DNA of 64,000 nt from Papaver somniferum (Eukaryota > Streptophyta > Magnoliopsida > Ranunculales > Papaveraceae): contig NC_039359.1 of the NCBI RefSeq assembly GCF_003573695.1, forward strand, positions 121,651,849 through 121,715,848, given 5' to 3'. Shown piece by piece: positions 23,040 through 33,727 of the stretch (position 1 is its first letter; each line of letters starts with the position of its first letter). Under the pieces are notes generated by a model that was not told the origin of the DNA, made no database searches, and saw only the letters and a program-made list of their open reading frames with translations. Both the position numbers and the translations under genes were made by a program.

Positions 23040-24343
23040 TTGAGGTGCGGTATTCAAACCCGTAAAGGAACGGTACTACAAGCACGTCAGCAAACACAAC
23101 AAGAACCTTTAGAAGAAATGGTAGACAGAGACAATCCACCACCACCTCCACCTCCGACGGGGACTCCTCCAAGGAGTACGCTCAAAGATCTAACATCTCC
23201 ATCATTTTATCAACAAAATCTTTGCATCAACTTAGATGATTCTATTGAACTCAAATTTTAGTTGGTACATTGGTTGCCGAAGTTTAAAGGGCTACCTGGA
23301 GATGATCCTAATAAACACTTGCAACTATTTCAACATAGGTTGACAAGTTTGAAGCCAACTGGAACTGACAAAGGAATATCTTTACTTACAGCTTTTCCAT
23401 TTTCTTTGACAGATTCTGTGGAAGAATGGTTTTACAACCTTCCACAAGGAAGTATTACATCATGGAATGACATGCAGAAAGTGTTTTTATAAAAGTATTT
23501 TCCCGCTTCCAAAGCAGCAACTATTCGTAAAGCAATAAGTGGAATTGAGCAAATTGTTGGTGAAACTCTTTAAAATTACTGGGAACGGTACAAGAAGTTA
23601 TTGTCTAGCTGTCCACACCACCAAATCAGTGAGCAACTCATAGTGCAGTATTTTTATGATGGGATGCTTCAATCGGAGAGAAATCTCATAGATGCGGCTA
23701 GTGGTGGTGCATTAACCAACAAAACCATTGATGAAGCCGCAGAACTGATCGAGAACATGACTGCAAACACGCAGCAATTTAATACAAGAGGCACGTCGAT
23801 GGATAGGAGGGTCAACGAAGTCAGTTCTTCTTCACACTTAGAGGAAAAAATGGGTAATATGGAGAAGATGATGCAACAAATGGCGGCTGTGATCATTCCT
23901 GCTTATGAAGAAGAGGCCGAACAGGTGAACGATGTGTTTCTGAGTCAAAGGCAAAGGTATGATCCATACTCTAATACTTATAACCCTGGTTAGAAAGATC
24001 ATCCGAATTTCAGTTATGAAAACAAGCAAGCTGCAGTTTCCAACCCCGTTTTCGGAAGACAAGGTGGTTTTCAACAATCACAATTCCAACCACAACATCA
24101 ACAGCAAAATCAAAGATCCAGTTTAGAAGAGATGATGAAATCCATGATGCATAAACAAGATGAAATATTACAACAGAACACACAATATCAACAAAAAAAA
24201 CGATGCTACTGTCAAAGATCTACAATTACAAATGGGGCAAATAGCAACTGATGTGAATTTACTGAAGGCACAAGCTTCAACAAAGTTTTCCATCACAACA
24301 TTTTGTGAACCCAAGAGAGCACGTTAATGCAGTGACTCTAAGA
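23040..24343 (+). pseudogene. Athila Gag, broken
   Basis: One frame runs from 23040 to 23993 with internal stops at about 23259, 23490, 23571 and 23991. A proline-rich N-terminal part leads to the gag core (WLPKFKGLPGDDPNKHL, AFPFSLTDSVEEWFY, WNDMQKVFL) and a helical part (LIVQYFYDGM, AAELIENMTANTQQF). The Q/N-rich tail near 24060-24190 runs into a poly-A tract where the frame shifts. Gag forms the particle that packages element RNA. The stops are single-base changes of the kind expected from decay, so this copy makes no full Gag. Confidence 0.85.
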
Positions 24344-24344
24344 A

Positions 24345-25306
24345 GTGGGAGACAAAATGAAGAGCCACATCAACAAAAAAGAGGTTAGTAACGACATCGA
24401 AAAGGAAGTAGAAGAGGGAACCGTACCAAAGGAAAAGCCAACCTCAAACGGCCAACCTAAGGACACGGTTCCCACTTTTACCATACCACCTCCTTTCCCT
24501 AGTCGTTTTGCCAAGTCGGAGAAGCAAGCTCAAGATAAGGAGATCATGGATATTTTCAGCTAGATGCACATCAACATTCCATTTATTGAGGCCATCAAAA
24601 CCATACCCAGGTATTCCAAGGTTTTGAAGGATAGGTTGATTGCTAATGAGATTACTCAAGTGGGCGAAAGTGCTACAGCTATTTTGCGAAAGAAGATGCC
24701 TGCAAAGTGTGAAGATCCTGGCGGTTTTACGGTACCAGTTACCATTGGTAACCGACGATTTGAGCGTGTTTTGCTTGATTTGGGAGCTTCCATAAGTGTT
24801 ATGTTAGACGATGTTTATGATATTTTGAATCTTGCACCTTTAAAAGAGGCGAAGATCACTATTCAATTGGCTAACAAGTCCAATATATATCCTAAGGGAG
24901 TCGTTGAGGACGTGTTAGTTCAAGTGAATCACTTAATTTTCCGGTTGATTTCTACATTGTGGATATGCACAATGGAGATAATTGTTCATCTAATTCGTTA
25001 CTTCTTGGGAGACCATTTATGAAGACTGCAAAGATGAAGATTGATGTTGATAGTGGTGCACTCACTATGGAATTTTATAAGGAGATCATACGGTTCAATA
25101 TTTTTGATATCATACGGTTCAATGTTTTTGAAACCATGCGCTATCCTAGTGATGTTCACTCAGCTTTCTCCATTGATGTTATTGGTTCGTTAGCACAACA
25201 AATGTCTGAATTTAATGCTGAAGACGAACTTGGAGTTGTGTTACGCAATAGCATTGATTTGGACATTCATGGACAACCGACCTTGGACGTTAAATTATCC
25301 AAATAG
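24345..25306 (+). pseudogene. Athila protease region, broken
   Basis: A linker with PPPFPSRFAKSEKQ precedes an in-frame stop at 24561-24563. The segment from 24564 holds the aspartic protease core, GFTVPVTIGNRRFERVLLDL followed by GAS, where DLGAS contains the catalytic aspartate (codon near 24777). A frameshift near 24955 leads to LLLGRPFMKTAKMKIDV in the next frame, the conserved end of the protease fold. The protease would cut Gag-Pol. It is followed without a gap by RT. Confidence 0.8.
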
Positions 25307-25309
25307 CTA

Positions 25310-26221
25310 GTGGAGATGTGTGGTGCTTTAACAGCACTACAAGAAGCTAAACCGGTTAATATTTCTTATATTTCTTTACCCATAACTAATGAGGTTCTTT
25401 TACCTTCTATTGTGCAGGCACCGAAAATTGAATTGAAGCCGCTTCCGGATCACTTAAAGTACGCGTACTTGGGTGATAAAGAAGAACTTCCGGTGATTAT
25501 TGCAAAGAACCTCACCCCAATACAAGAAGAACGTCTACTTAGGGTTCTGAAAGAGCACAAAACGGCTATTGGTTGGACAATTGCTGATATCAAAGGCACT
25601 ATTCCATCCATGTGCATGCATAGAATCCTAATGGAAGATGATTTCAAGCCAGTATGTGATGCTCAGCATAGGCTTAACCCCCCAATGATGGAGGTCGTGA
25701 AGAAAGAGATCCTCAAATTACTAAGTGTGGGGATGATTTACCCAATTTCTGACAGTAAATGGGTTAGTCCGGTTCAAGTGGTGCCTAAGAAATCAGGTGT
25801 CACTGTTGTTAGAAATCAAGATGATGAACTCGTTCCTACAAGAGTTCAAACTGGATGGAGAGTATGCATAGACTACAGAAAGCTTAATGTCGCAACCCTA
25901 AAGGATCACTTTCCTTTGCCTTCCATTGATCAGATGTTGGAGAGGTTAGCGGGACATTCACATTATTGCTTTTTGGACGGTTATTCGGGCTACAATAAGA
26001 TTGTTATTGCACCGGAGGATCAAGATAAGACTACTTTCACTTGTCCTTTTGGTACGTTTGCCTATAGACGGATGTCGTTTGGTCTTTGCAATGCGCCTGC
26101 CACTTTTCAAAGGTGTATGGTTTGTGTATTTTCTGACTATGTGGAGCATATTATTGAGGTATTTATGGATGATTTTAGTGTTTATGGAAATTCATTTGAT
26201 ATTTGTTTACAAAATCTTTAA
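25310..26221 (+). pseudogene. Athila reverse transcriptase, nearly open
   Basis: A 303-codon frame separated from the protease part by one stop at 25304-25306. It contains the RT landmarks LKYAYLGD and GMIYPISDSKWVSPVQVVPK, then GWRVCIDYRKLN, FPLPSIDQMLERL, YSGYNKIVIAPEDQ, TFAYRRMSFGLCNAPATFQ and the catalytic VFMDDFSVYG near 26159. The catalytic aspartates are intact. A stop at 26219-26221 (QNL*) separates it from the thumb and RNase H. It synthesises cDNA from element RNA. This is the best preserved part of the element, although isolated by stops. Confidence 0.9.
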
Positions 26222-26224
26222 CTT

Positions 26225-27160
26225 ATGCTTAAAAAATGCATAGACACTAATCCTGTTCTTAATTGGGAGAAATGTCACTTTATGGTAAACCATGGCATAG
26301 TGCTTGGTCACATTGTGTCCTCTCAAGGGCTTGAAGTTGACAAAGCAAAGATATACTTAATAAGAAACTTACAATATCCCACTTCGGTGAGGGAAATTCG
26401 TTCTTTTCTTGGTCATGCAGGTTTTGACAGGCGGTTTATCATGGATTTCTCCAAAATCTCAATGCCGATGTGCAGATTATTGCAAAAAGAGGTTATTTTT
26501 GACTTCAACAAGGAGTGCAAGGATGTCTTTGATAAATTGAAAGAATTGTTGACAACTGCACCAATTATCAAGTCACCATATTGGAGTTTACCATTTGAAT
26601 TAATGTGTGATGCAAGTGACTATGCAGTTGGAGCCGTTTTGGGTCAAAGAGTAGACAAGCTGTCTCATGTGATTTATTATGCATCTAAGACCCTAAACGA
26701 TGCACAAATCAATTATTCTACCACCGAGAAAGAATTTTTGGCTATAGTGTTTGCACTTGAAAAATTTAGATCCTATTTGATTGGTTCAAAAGTGGTTGTG
26801 TATTCCGATCACACAGCACTTAGGTACCTACTAAAGAAGAAAGAAGCTAAGCCAAGACTTATACGGTGGATACTGCTACTACAAGAATTTCATTATGAAA
26901 TCAAGGATAAAAGAGGTGTTGAAAATACTGTTGCGGATCATCTCATCAGACTTGCTGTTTCCGAAGAAGAACTTCCTTTACAAGATCGTTTTCCAGACGA
27001 ACAACTTTTCTCAATTGAAGATTCAACACCTTGGTACGCGGATATAGAGAACTACTTGGTTACAAGACAAGTACCTAGTACAATGTTTAATTTTCAAAAG
27101 CTTAAGCTTAAGAAGATAGCCAAGCAGTATGTGTGGGATGAGCCCTACTTGTGGAAATAC
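26225..27160 (+). pseudogene. Athila RT thumb and RNase H
   Basis: Same frame as RT. It begins with [16 protein letters not shown] (thumb), then [14 protein letters not shown]. RNase H starts near 26590 with [16 protein letters not shown], followed by [19 protein letters not shown] and [13 protein letters not shown], which carry the acidic residues D, E and D of the active site. The frame stays open to 27364 but loses sense after about 27195, where a frameshift enters the integrase. RNase H removes the RNA template. Confidence 0.9.
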
Positions 27161-27164
27161 GGTT

Positions 27165-28315
27165 CTGATCAAATCATCCGCAGGTGCATACCTAATTTCA
27201 ATCTATTCTTAATTTTTGTCATACTTATGCATGTGGTGGTCACTTTGGTTCTAAACGTACCGCTTTCAAAGTACTTAAAAGCGGCTTTTACTGGCCTACT
27301 CTATTTGAAGATGCATATATTTTTTGCAAATCTTGTGATAGATGTCAAAGAACAGGCAATCTAGGTGCTCTAACTCAAATGCCATTCACACCAATTCTTG
27401 TTGTTGAAGTATTTGATGTGTGGGGAATTGATTTTATGTGTCCTTTTGTCAATTCTAATGGAAAATTTTATATACTTCTTGATGTGGATTATGTTTCGAA
27501 ATGGGTGGAAGCTAAAGCCACCCCTACTAATGATTCTCAAGTTGTTTGTGAGTTTGTGAAGGAATATATTTTCTCTAGACATGGTACACCAAGAGTGGTT
27601 ATCAGTGACAGAGGTTCGCATTTTCAGAAATCCTTCCATGCTCTACTCAAGAAGTACAACATAACACACAAGGTTGGTACGCCATACCACCCACAAACTA
27701 GTTGGCAAGCCGAAATCTCAAACCGTGAGATTAAATCCATTCTTGAGAAAACCGTAAACACACGGAAAGATTGGAGTTATAGGCTTAATGATGCATTATT
27801 GGCGTATAGAACGGCGTACAAAACACCGATTGGTATGTCTCCATATCGGTTGGTTTATGGAAAAGCTTGTCATCTTCTGGTTGAACTTAAACATAAGGCA
27901 TATTGGGCGATAAAGATGCAACATGGATTATGACAATGCGGGGAAACAAAGGAAGTTGCAACTCAATGAGCTACAGGAGATACGTAATGATGCTTACGAG
28001 AGTTCTCGTATTTACAAGGAACAGACGAAACTTTTCCATGACAAGATGATTTATCGAAAGAATTTTGTTGTGGGGCAAAAAGTTCTTTTATTTTATTCTC
28101 GTCTTAAACTATTTCCTGGTAAGCGAAGGTCCAGATGGATCGGACCATATGTTGTTACTAATGTTTATTCTCATGGCGCAGTTGAAATTTATAGTCTTAG
28201 AGATGGAACAAATTTAAAGGTGAACGGCCATAGATTGAAGCCATATTATGAAAGCATTGCTTATGTGGATATGGATGTGCAGGAATTTCATGATTATCTC
28301 CCTCTGGAGGAGTAA
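27165..28315 (+). pseudogene. Athila integrase, two frameshifts
   Basis: The N-terminal zinc finger is readable in a shifted frame at about 27225-27355 ([24 protein letters not shown]). The catalytic core runs 27379-27933 with [20 protein letters not shown] and [13 protein letters not shown], which supply the D, D and E triad. A second shift near 27925 leads to 27923-28315, with [17 protein letters not shown] and [17 protein letters not shown], the C-terminal DNA-binding part. It would insert cDNA into the chromosome. The stop is at 28313-28315, with no chromodomain, as expected for Athila. Confidence 0.9.
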
Positions 28316-30158
28316 TTAACGGAATGCCAAGTCGGGCTGAGGACATTAAGCTAAGCGCTAAATGGGAGGCAACTCATCGGTTTTGTATCTCTATCCTATT
28401 GTTTTTAATTTTCTTAATATCGTATCGTGCATTCCCATCTTAGATTTTACAAGTCCTATATCTTTAATGAAAGTTTTGACGAATTCTCGTCAGAAAATTC
28501 TGACTGCACACTTGTTACGGAAATAGCTCTCGAGATTTCATACGGAGTCCGATTTGAGTGGTTGACCGCAACTTTTAAAGAGGACAGACTCACCTTTCTT
28601 TTCCAAAAAGAAAATCCGAATTAGAAGTCTGTTAATTTGGACCGATTGGCCTGGACATTTGAGTTTTGGTATTTTTTCAGAACTTTTCAGATTGCATGTC
28701 AGTCAGTCCGGAGGCCATAAAAGTCAGACCGTTTATCGAAACATTGTTCCCTTTTGACAAATTATAGAAAAGACATATACGAACAACTTTTGTTTAGGAT
28801 GTGTTTCCTAGCTCCCTACCCATTTGTACAGTTTTTGAGTTTTTCAGGGATGTTATGTCAGAAATCCGAATTTTCGGTTTTGAACAATGAGGACAATGTT
28901 GAGTTTAAGTGTGGGGGAGCATTTAGTATCATACTATTTTAATATGCACATAACAAATAATACTCTTTGATTTATTGCATCCCTGAGACTTCATCTTTTG
29001 GAGTTAATTATGAGCTATTTAGGATGACACTCTACACCTCTTACAGTTCTTACGGCTATAGATTAAGTTCCAGTTATTTCAATCCTTAAATATATATGTT
29101 CATTAACTGAATGCGAAACTAAACTATGGTAGTCGCTTGAAAGATTCATCCTCGCAATCATTACTGAATCACTTTCTTTTTATTTTTGCAGTTTATGTTT
29201 CTCTAAAGTGATTTGGTGGGATCCTAATACTGCCGTGGATGTTGTAGCAAGTTAATCATTGGTTGAGTATATAAAAGTCCCATAAGACAATTGTCTTACA
29301 CTCTTAAAGAGTAAAGAGTGAGCCGAAAAAAAAATAAAAAAAATAAAAAAATATGGCTCCTCTTCTTTTATTGACATTAATAAATGATAGGTCCGGAATC
29401 GCGGATAATCATAGTCGATGAATACAAAAACCATATCATCATTATATAGCAAGTCAAAAGACTATTGATGAGGTTCTTGACACTTGGATAGAAGTATGTG
29501 TTAAATGTTGTCCTTGTCTTCGTCGCCTAAGCAAGCGTGGAACGCAGGATCCAAGGCAACTATCGCATACTTGTTGAAAAGGAAATATGCGATTCGAGTA
29601 TCTAATCATGTGGTCAAGTTAAATGGGTGTTTCTCTCAACTAGTGCGCTATAAACATATATCCTTTGATGACATTCATACAAGTATTGTGGGTAATATCT
29701 TTCACTTAAGTCAACATTTGCACACTTCACTTTTCTATTTCCATTATCTTGTTTATCCATGTGATTTCAGTATGCGAGTGTTGTGACAAACATTGCAACA
29801 AGTACGATGACTATCTTAGTAGAGTTTTGCAACCAGGTTGAATGACACACGTAAGTAATTACTTATGTGTGATGATTGGAATGTATGTGGGATGTTTGTA
29901 GCTAGAGAACATATGCGAGCTAATTACTTGATTTTTGCTTTGTGTCTATCCTTAGTGGTTCTTCCAAGGCGAGAAATTGGAGTAGGTTTTCTGGTATACC
30001 TCTTGTAATCCCTCACGAGACTATAACTCGTCCACTATGGACACCTAGGGGTTTAAAGGCCTGTTATTCATGCTAGGAGTAATTGTTTCCTCAACGAGAT
30101 GGAGTTGTTGTATTTAGGATTAGTTTTATTTAGTTTGCTCGAGGACTAGCAAAAGCTA
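28316..30158 (+). other. Athila 3' non-coding region with internal polypurine-like tract
   Basis: About 1.85 kb without a recognised gene. No env-like frame is identified: the small frames at 28427-28624 and 29505-29786 show no domain. It holds GGACAATGTTGAGTTTAAG followed by TGTGGGGGAGC (28891-28920), a tract like the one next to the LTR. A block at about 29519-29573 matches A1. The sequence at 28331-28350 matches the post-ORF sequence of A1 and A2. Confidence 0.75.
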
Positions 30159-30172
30159 AGTGTGGGGGAATT
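30159..30172 (+). other. Athila polypurine tract
   Basis: AAGTGTGGGGGAATTT precedes the 3' LTR. The same CTCGAGGACTAGCAAA lead-in is found in A1 and A2. Confidence 0.85.
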
Positions 30173-31732
30173 TTATAAGTGCATAATCCATATGATTTTA
30201 GTGTCCTTTCCATACTTGTTTTAGCTATTATTCTTGCATGTATTTGTATTATTACTCTCGTTTTCTCTTATTTGCCTCTATCAGGTGAATCATCCAAAAA
30301 GGAGCTACAAAGTTCTGAAAAGAGCTAAGAAGAGAAGAATCCCAAGTATCCAAGCGCCCAAGTCCAAGAGAAGTGGAACAAGTGCGACGAAAAGGAGCAA
30401 AACGCTCAAAATCAAGAGAAGGGACAAAGACCGATCTTAACTCATTCAAATTAAGGATTTCTCATCATCATCTTGAACATAATTGAAAGATAAAAATAAT
30501 GCAAAAATAATGAGGTCATTCCGAGTTCGAATGAAGAAGTTGTGGCGAAAACAGTTTTCATTGAATACCGAAGACAGTGAAGTCCGCGAACTGGGTTTGC
30601 GAACCGATTTCGCAGACTTATTTCCGAAAATTTCTGCTGGAATTTGAAGTTTGCGGACTGAGTACGCGAACTTATCAAATGTAAAACGTGTATTCACACC
30701 TTGGAAGGCCTAAGGGCACGTTTGGGAACGTTAATTCATTATTTTGGGTCGGGTTCTTGAACCGAACCCAATACGTGAACGCCAAGCAATGTAAAACATA
30801 TAAAAAAGGTATTAGGTTATGTGAAATCATATCACATCATGAGGTCACGAAATTGTTAGGGTTTGGAGAGAAGAAACATCACACGGAGCGATTATCAATC
30901 GTAACGTTATCTCTTCACTTTTCTCATATGTATATCATGGATGTTTCTACATCCATGAGTAGCTAAACACCTATTGATTGAGAATGAATTCTAAGTTGTA
31001 AATAAGATTTGAGTTATTATATTAATATACTTTGAAGTTCTTCATATGATTATCGTTTTTCTATACTATCTGAATATTTATGATTGATTGATAGATTGTT
31101 TAGGTGGCCAACTAAATTGATTTGTTGATTCAATCTATTGCTAGTATTGAGTTAGGAGATAAATAGTCGTCGAATAACTTGTACACAAGTAGAGAACACA
31201 AAACCTTGCAGAGGGATTCTGTGGAGCGATTGTGTGTATAAACAACACTAAAAAGTGGACCTTGATCTAAGAGTCTAACTAGTAGGATCAACCTATAAAT
31301 TCACAAAAGATAAAACATTCGATTGGATTACACCTTGAGTGATCTACTACTTGGTGGTTCGTTGAATAGAATCTGGTAGGCGAGAACTTCCGTATCCAGT
31401 GATATAAGGAGTTTAGAGGATAGCACTGATCTAGCTGTTATTCTATGGTTGGTGATAATCTGTGATTAACGACGAGTAGGAAATTATAATAACTCATTGA
31501 CGGTTTATATACGAAGAAGGATTCCTCGATCATATCTCTTTATTGATTACAATTCAACTTTAATTGTTTTGATTATTTATTTTGTTTACAATCTAAAACA
31601 AAACCCCCTTTTGTGATATTTGACAACTAAAACTCACTGCTTTTCGTGGGAACGATCCTTACTTCCATTATATTACCAGTTAATTATGTGGAAATAAGAT
31701 TATTAATTTTATTGCACTTACGACACGCATCA
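30173..31732 (+). repeat. Athila 3' LTR
   Basis: Direct copy of 21320-22878 with the terminal TG changed to TT (30173-30174). Its TATA box is at 30799-30806. Scattered substitutions separate it from the 5' LTR, visibly more than between the A1 LTRs. Confidence 0.95.
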
Positions 31733-32389
31733 ATTGATCCTTGAACATTGGTCTTTGGTACCGTTCAAGTTATTTCTCTTATATTCAATCAGGCTCGCAA
31801 ATTCCTATTTGTTTGATTACGGATTGAATTGAGAAATTGAGATATAACTCTTTGATATACTTTTGCTTAATATTGAGTCTGACTGTCTAGTTGATTCTCT
31901 TGAAAGTATATTGGAGTTAGTCCATACAGATTGCTAAGCGACATATTGGGTGAGGTTGTTGGATCCCCGCTTTTTCAAAAGGTTCAAGACCTCGTGGACA
32001 CCTCTACTTAAAATGGTATTTACTGTGTTTTTTACGTGATTTTCATTTTGATGGTTTTGGTATTACTGGAACTTAGGACCTAAGGGTCACTAAGGGTTCA
32101 CTAGTTCATGCTTTTTCACTTTGGTGAAAGAAACCTTTAGTCTTACCTGTGAGAAACTAAAGATGAAAGTTCTCTATGCTATTATGATTTATACAATCCA
32201 TAGTAAGACCATAGGGTCAACACACTTTTGTGTCAGGAAGAGGACGTAAAAATGACTAGTATGATTTCAACACAAGGACGGTTTGTATATCTGTTCGGTC
32301 AACCAGAGTTGTGGGGATTAGGGTGTTGATTTACCAAGATCTATCTTTGTTTTTCATATTTCACCGAGGTTTTTCATTCATGTGGGGAT

Positions 32390-33022
32390 TGTTGGGAAAC
32401 AATATTTATTAATTTTTATTTTAAAGTTTTTAACTAAATAAAATTAATTTTTGTTTTCTTTGTAAATGAAAATCTTATTAGTCCCACATCGCAGAGTTTC
32501 CAATCTTAAATTGTTTTACTATAATATATAAACTTATTATTCCCACATCGGGGAGTTCTTCTTCTGAAGTTGTATAATTCCATTATATAAACAAAATTCA
32601 ATACTTTTTGTAAAATACAGTGTATGGGAAAGGGGTTTTTCTATATTTTAGGGAGACCCCAAAGGAAAAGTATTTTTATATTGTTTTATTTTCCTTAAGG
32701 GTTTTTTCGGAGTTGCGAAGTTCAAGTTTAGCATCTACTACATATGCTAGTAGTAGGTGCAGTAACGTGTTTTATCCTGGAGATATCCACCCTGTGAGGG
32801 CTATAACATCACTTTTGAGTGTAGACGGACGTTAATGTCTTAAGGAAAGCATGTTGAACACGTGACTCACTCTGTTTTTCCAAAGTTTTGCCTTGTTGCT
32901 GTGACGGAGATCTGGGGAGCTCGTCCTTTTCGTCAAATAGATTACTTTCATTATATAGAAGTTAAGCATCATTAACTTTTGCTTATTTGATTTTTCCTTG
33001 TTTTTGATTATTGCACCCAATA
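32390..33022 (+). repeat. Copia-B 3' LTR
   Basis: Direct copy of 17137-17762, ending ACCCAATA instead of ACCCAACA. It retains both CCCACATCG motifs, the first mutated to CCCACATCGCAGAG. Confidence 0.85.
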
Positions 33023-33297
33023 TTTTCCCCCTTCATTTTAACTAAATTCATCTCCAACAGTAGGTCCTACAAAACAGGAGTGACCTCCACGTCATATTTT
33101 CGATTTTTAATTAAAATACAATTAAACATTAAGATTTCATCATATAAGATTTTCTAGGGATCAAACCTATATACTATTGGAGATAATTTATAACTTACGG
33201 GGTCATATATTTATTATATGTGAAAATCCTCCTATATAAGGGTCTTAATAAAATTTCAACGTATGATTTTTAACACCTGCTATTGGAGATGCTCTTA

Positions 33298-33727
33298 GGT
33301 CCATCTCACACATGTTGGTTAGCAGCTTTAAAGGCACTTCCTAAGATTTCTTTGGGCCTAATTTATTCAGAGGATAGAGAGGGAAGACTCCTAACCTTCC
33401 CACCTTATGACGAACCTTAGTTAGTAATACGGTGAATTATACGCGTATTTTTCCGTATTATTCTGTAACAATAAAATGTCACATGTTTGTTATACCGTTC
33501 GAACTAGTATAGTTGTGTAACAATAATAATACTGAGACTAAATTGTATGTATGTGTTGTTTGAAGCTACTAAGATATTGAAGCATATTAACAAAATTTAA
33601 ATTATTATAGTCGTTTTAAAATCTTGGTAGAAGAAAATAGTTAATAGGATATCTAAGGTAGCTAAATTTATTATGCAACTACAATCATCATATTTCAATA
33701 TGCACATGAATAAAAAGATTTATTTTA
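33298..33727. other. Non-coding stretch
   Basis: AT-rich with no gene or repeat recognised. It ends at a TATATATAAAA run (about 33726-33737) that may be the promoter of the next gene. Confidence 0.4.

Larger units (their letters stand above)
21320..31732 (+). mobile_element. Athila-type Ty3/gypsy retrotransposon, complete but decayed
   Basis: LTRs 21320-22878 and 30173-31732 flank gag, protease, RT, RNase H and integrase in gypsy order. The target duplication ATTGA (21315-21319 and 31733-31737) is exact. The primer site is at 22884-22901 and the polypurine tract at about 30159-30172. Many in-frame stops and several frameshifts break gag-pol. No env-like gene is recognised after integrase. 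It is inserted inside X copy B and is the youngest layer of this nest. Its 3' non-coding blocks are shared with A1 and A2. Confidence 0.95.
19146..31977 (+). mobile_element. X copy B: solo LTR of family X, split by Athila
   Basis: The unit starts TGTTAGAGCA (19146) and ends CTTTTTCA (31977), with target duplication AAAGG on both sides (19141-19145 and 31978-31982). Without the Athila insertion it is about 2,414 bp. It has no primer site, polypurine tract or genes, so it is best read as a solo LTR left by LTR-LTR recombination. A TATA box (TATATAAA, 20413-20420) shows its orientation. It carries several GTACGCGTAC-like repeats at about 19745-19930. Confidence 0.85.
17137..33022 (+). mobile_element. 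Copia-B: internally deleted Ty1/copia element
   Basis: LTRs 17137-17762 and 32390-33022 are direct copies, both starting TGTTGGGAAACAATATTT. The left ends CA and the right has decayed to TA. A G-rich tract (TGTGGGGAT, 32381-32389) precedes the right LTR. Flanks TTTTT (17132-17136) and TTTTC (33023-33027) are a near-match target duplication. Only the RNase H end of pol and the 3' tail survive, next to an inverted copy of the RNase H segment. Gag, protease, integrase and most of RT are missing. X copy B is inserted in the 3' tail. LTR divergence is clearly higher than in A1 or A2 but was not counted. Confidence 0.85.
17081..33294. mobile_element. Tourist-like MITE, split by copia-B
   Basis: The left end AAGCATCTCCAATAG (17081) and right end CTATTGGAGATGCTC (33280-33294) are inverted repeats, with TTA outside both (17078-17080 and 33295-33297). 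The two halves (17081-17136 and about 33028-33294) add up to roughly 320 bp. The copia-B element and everything nested in it lies between them. It is the oldest layer of this nest. Confidence 0.75.

Noticed and set aside
28427..29786. Env-like gene after Athila integrase
   Set aside because: Only short frames without signal peptide, membrane segment or similarity I can recognise.
6725..31977. X copies A and B as the two LTRs of one element enclosing 8558-19145
   Set aside because: They are in inverted orientation, and copy B has its own AAAGG duplication inside copia-B.
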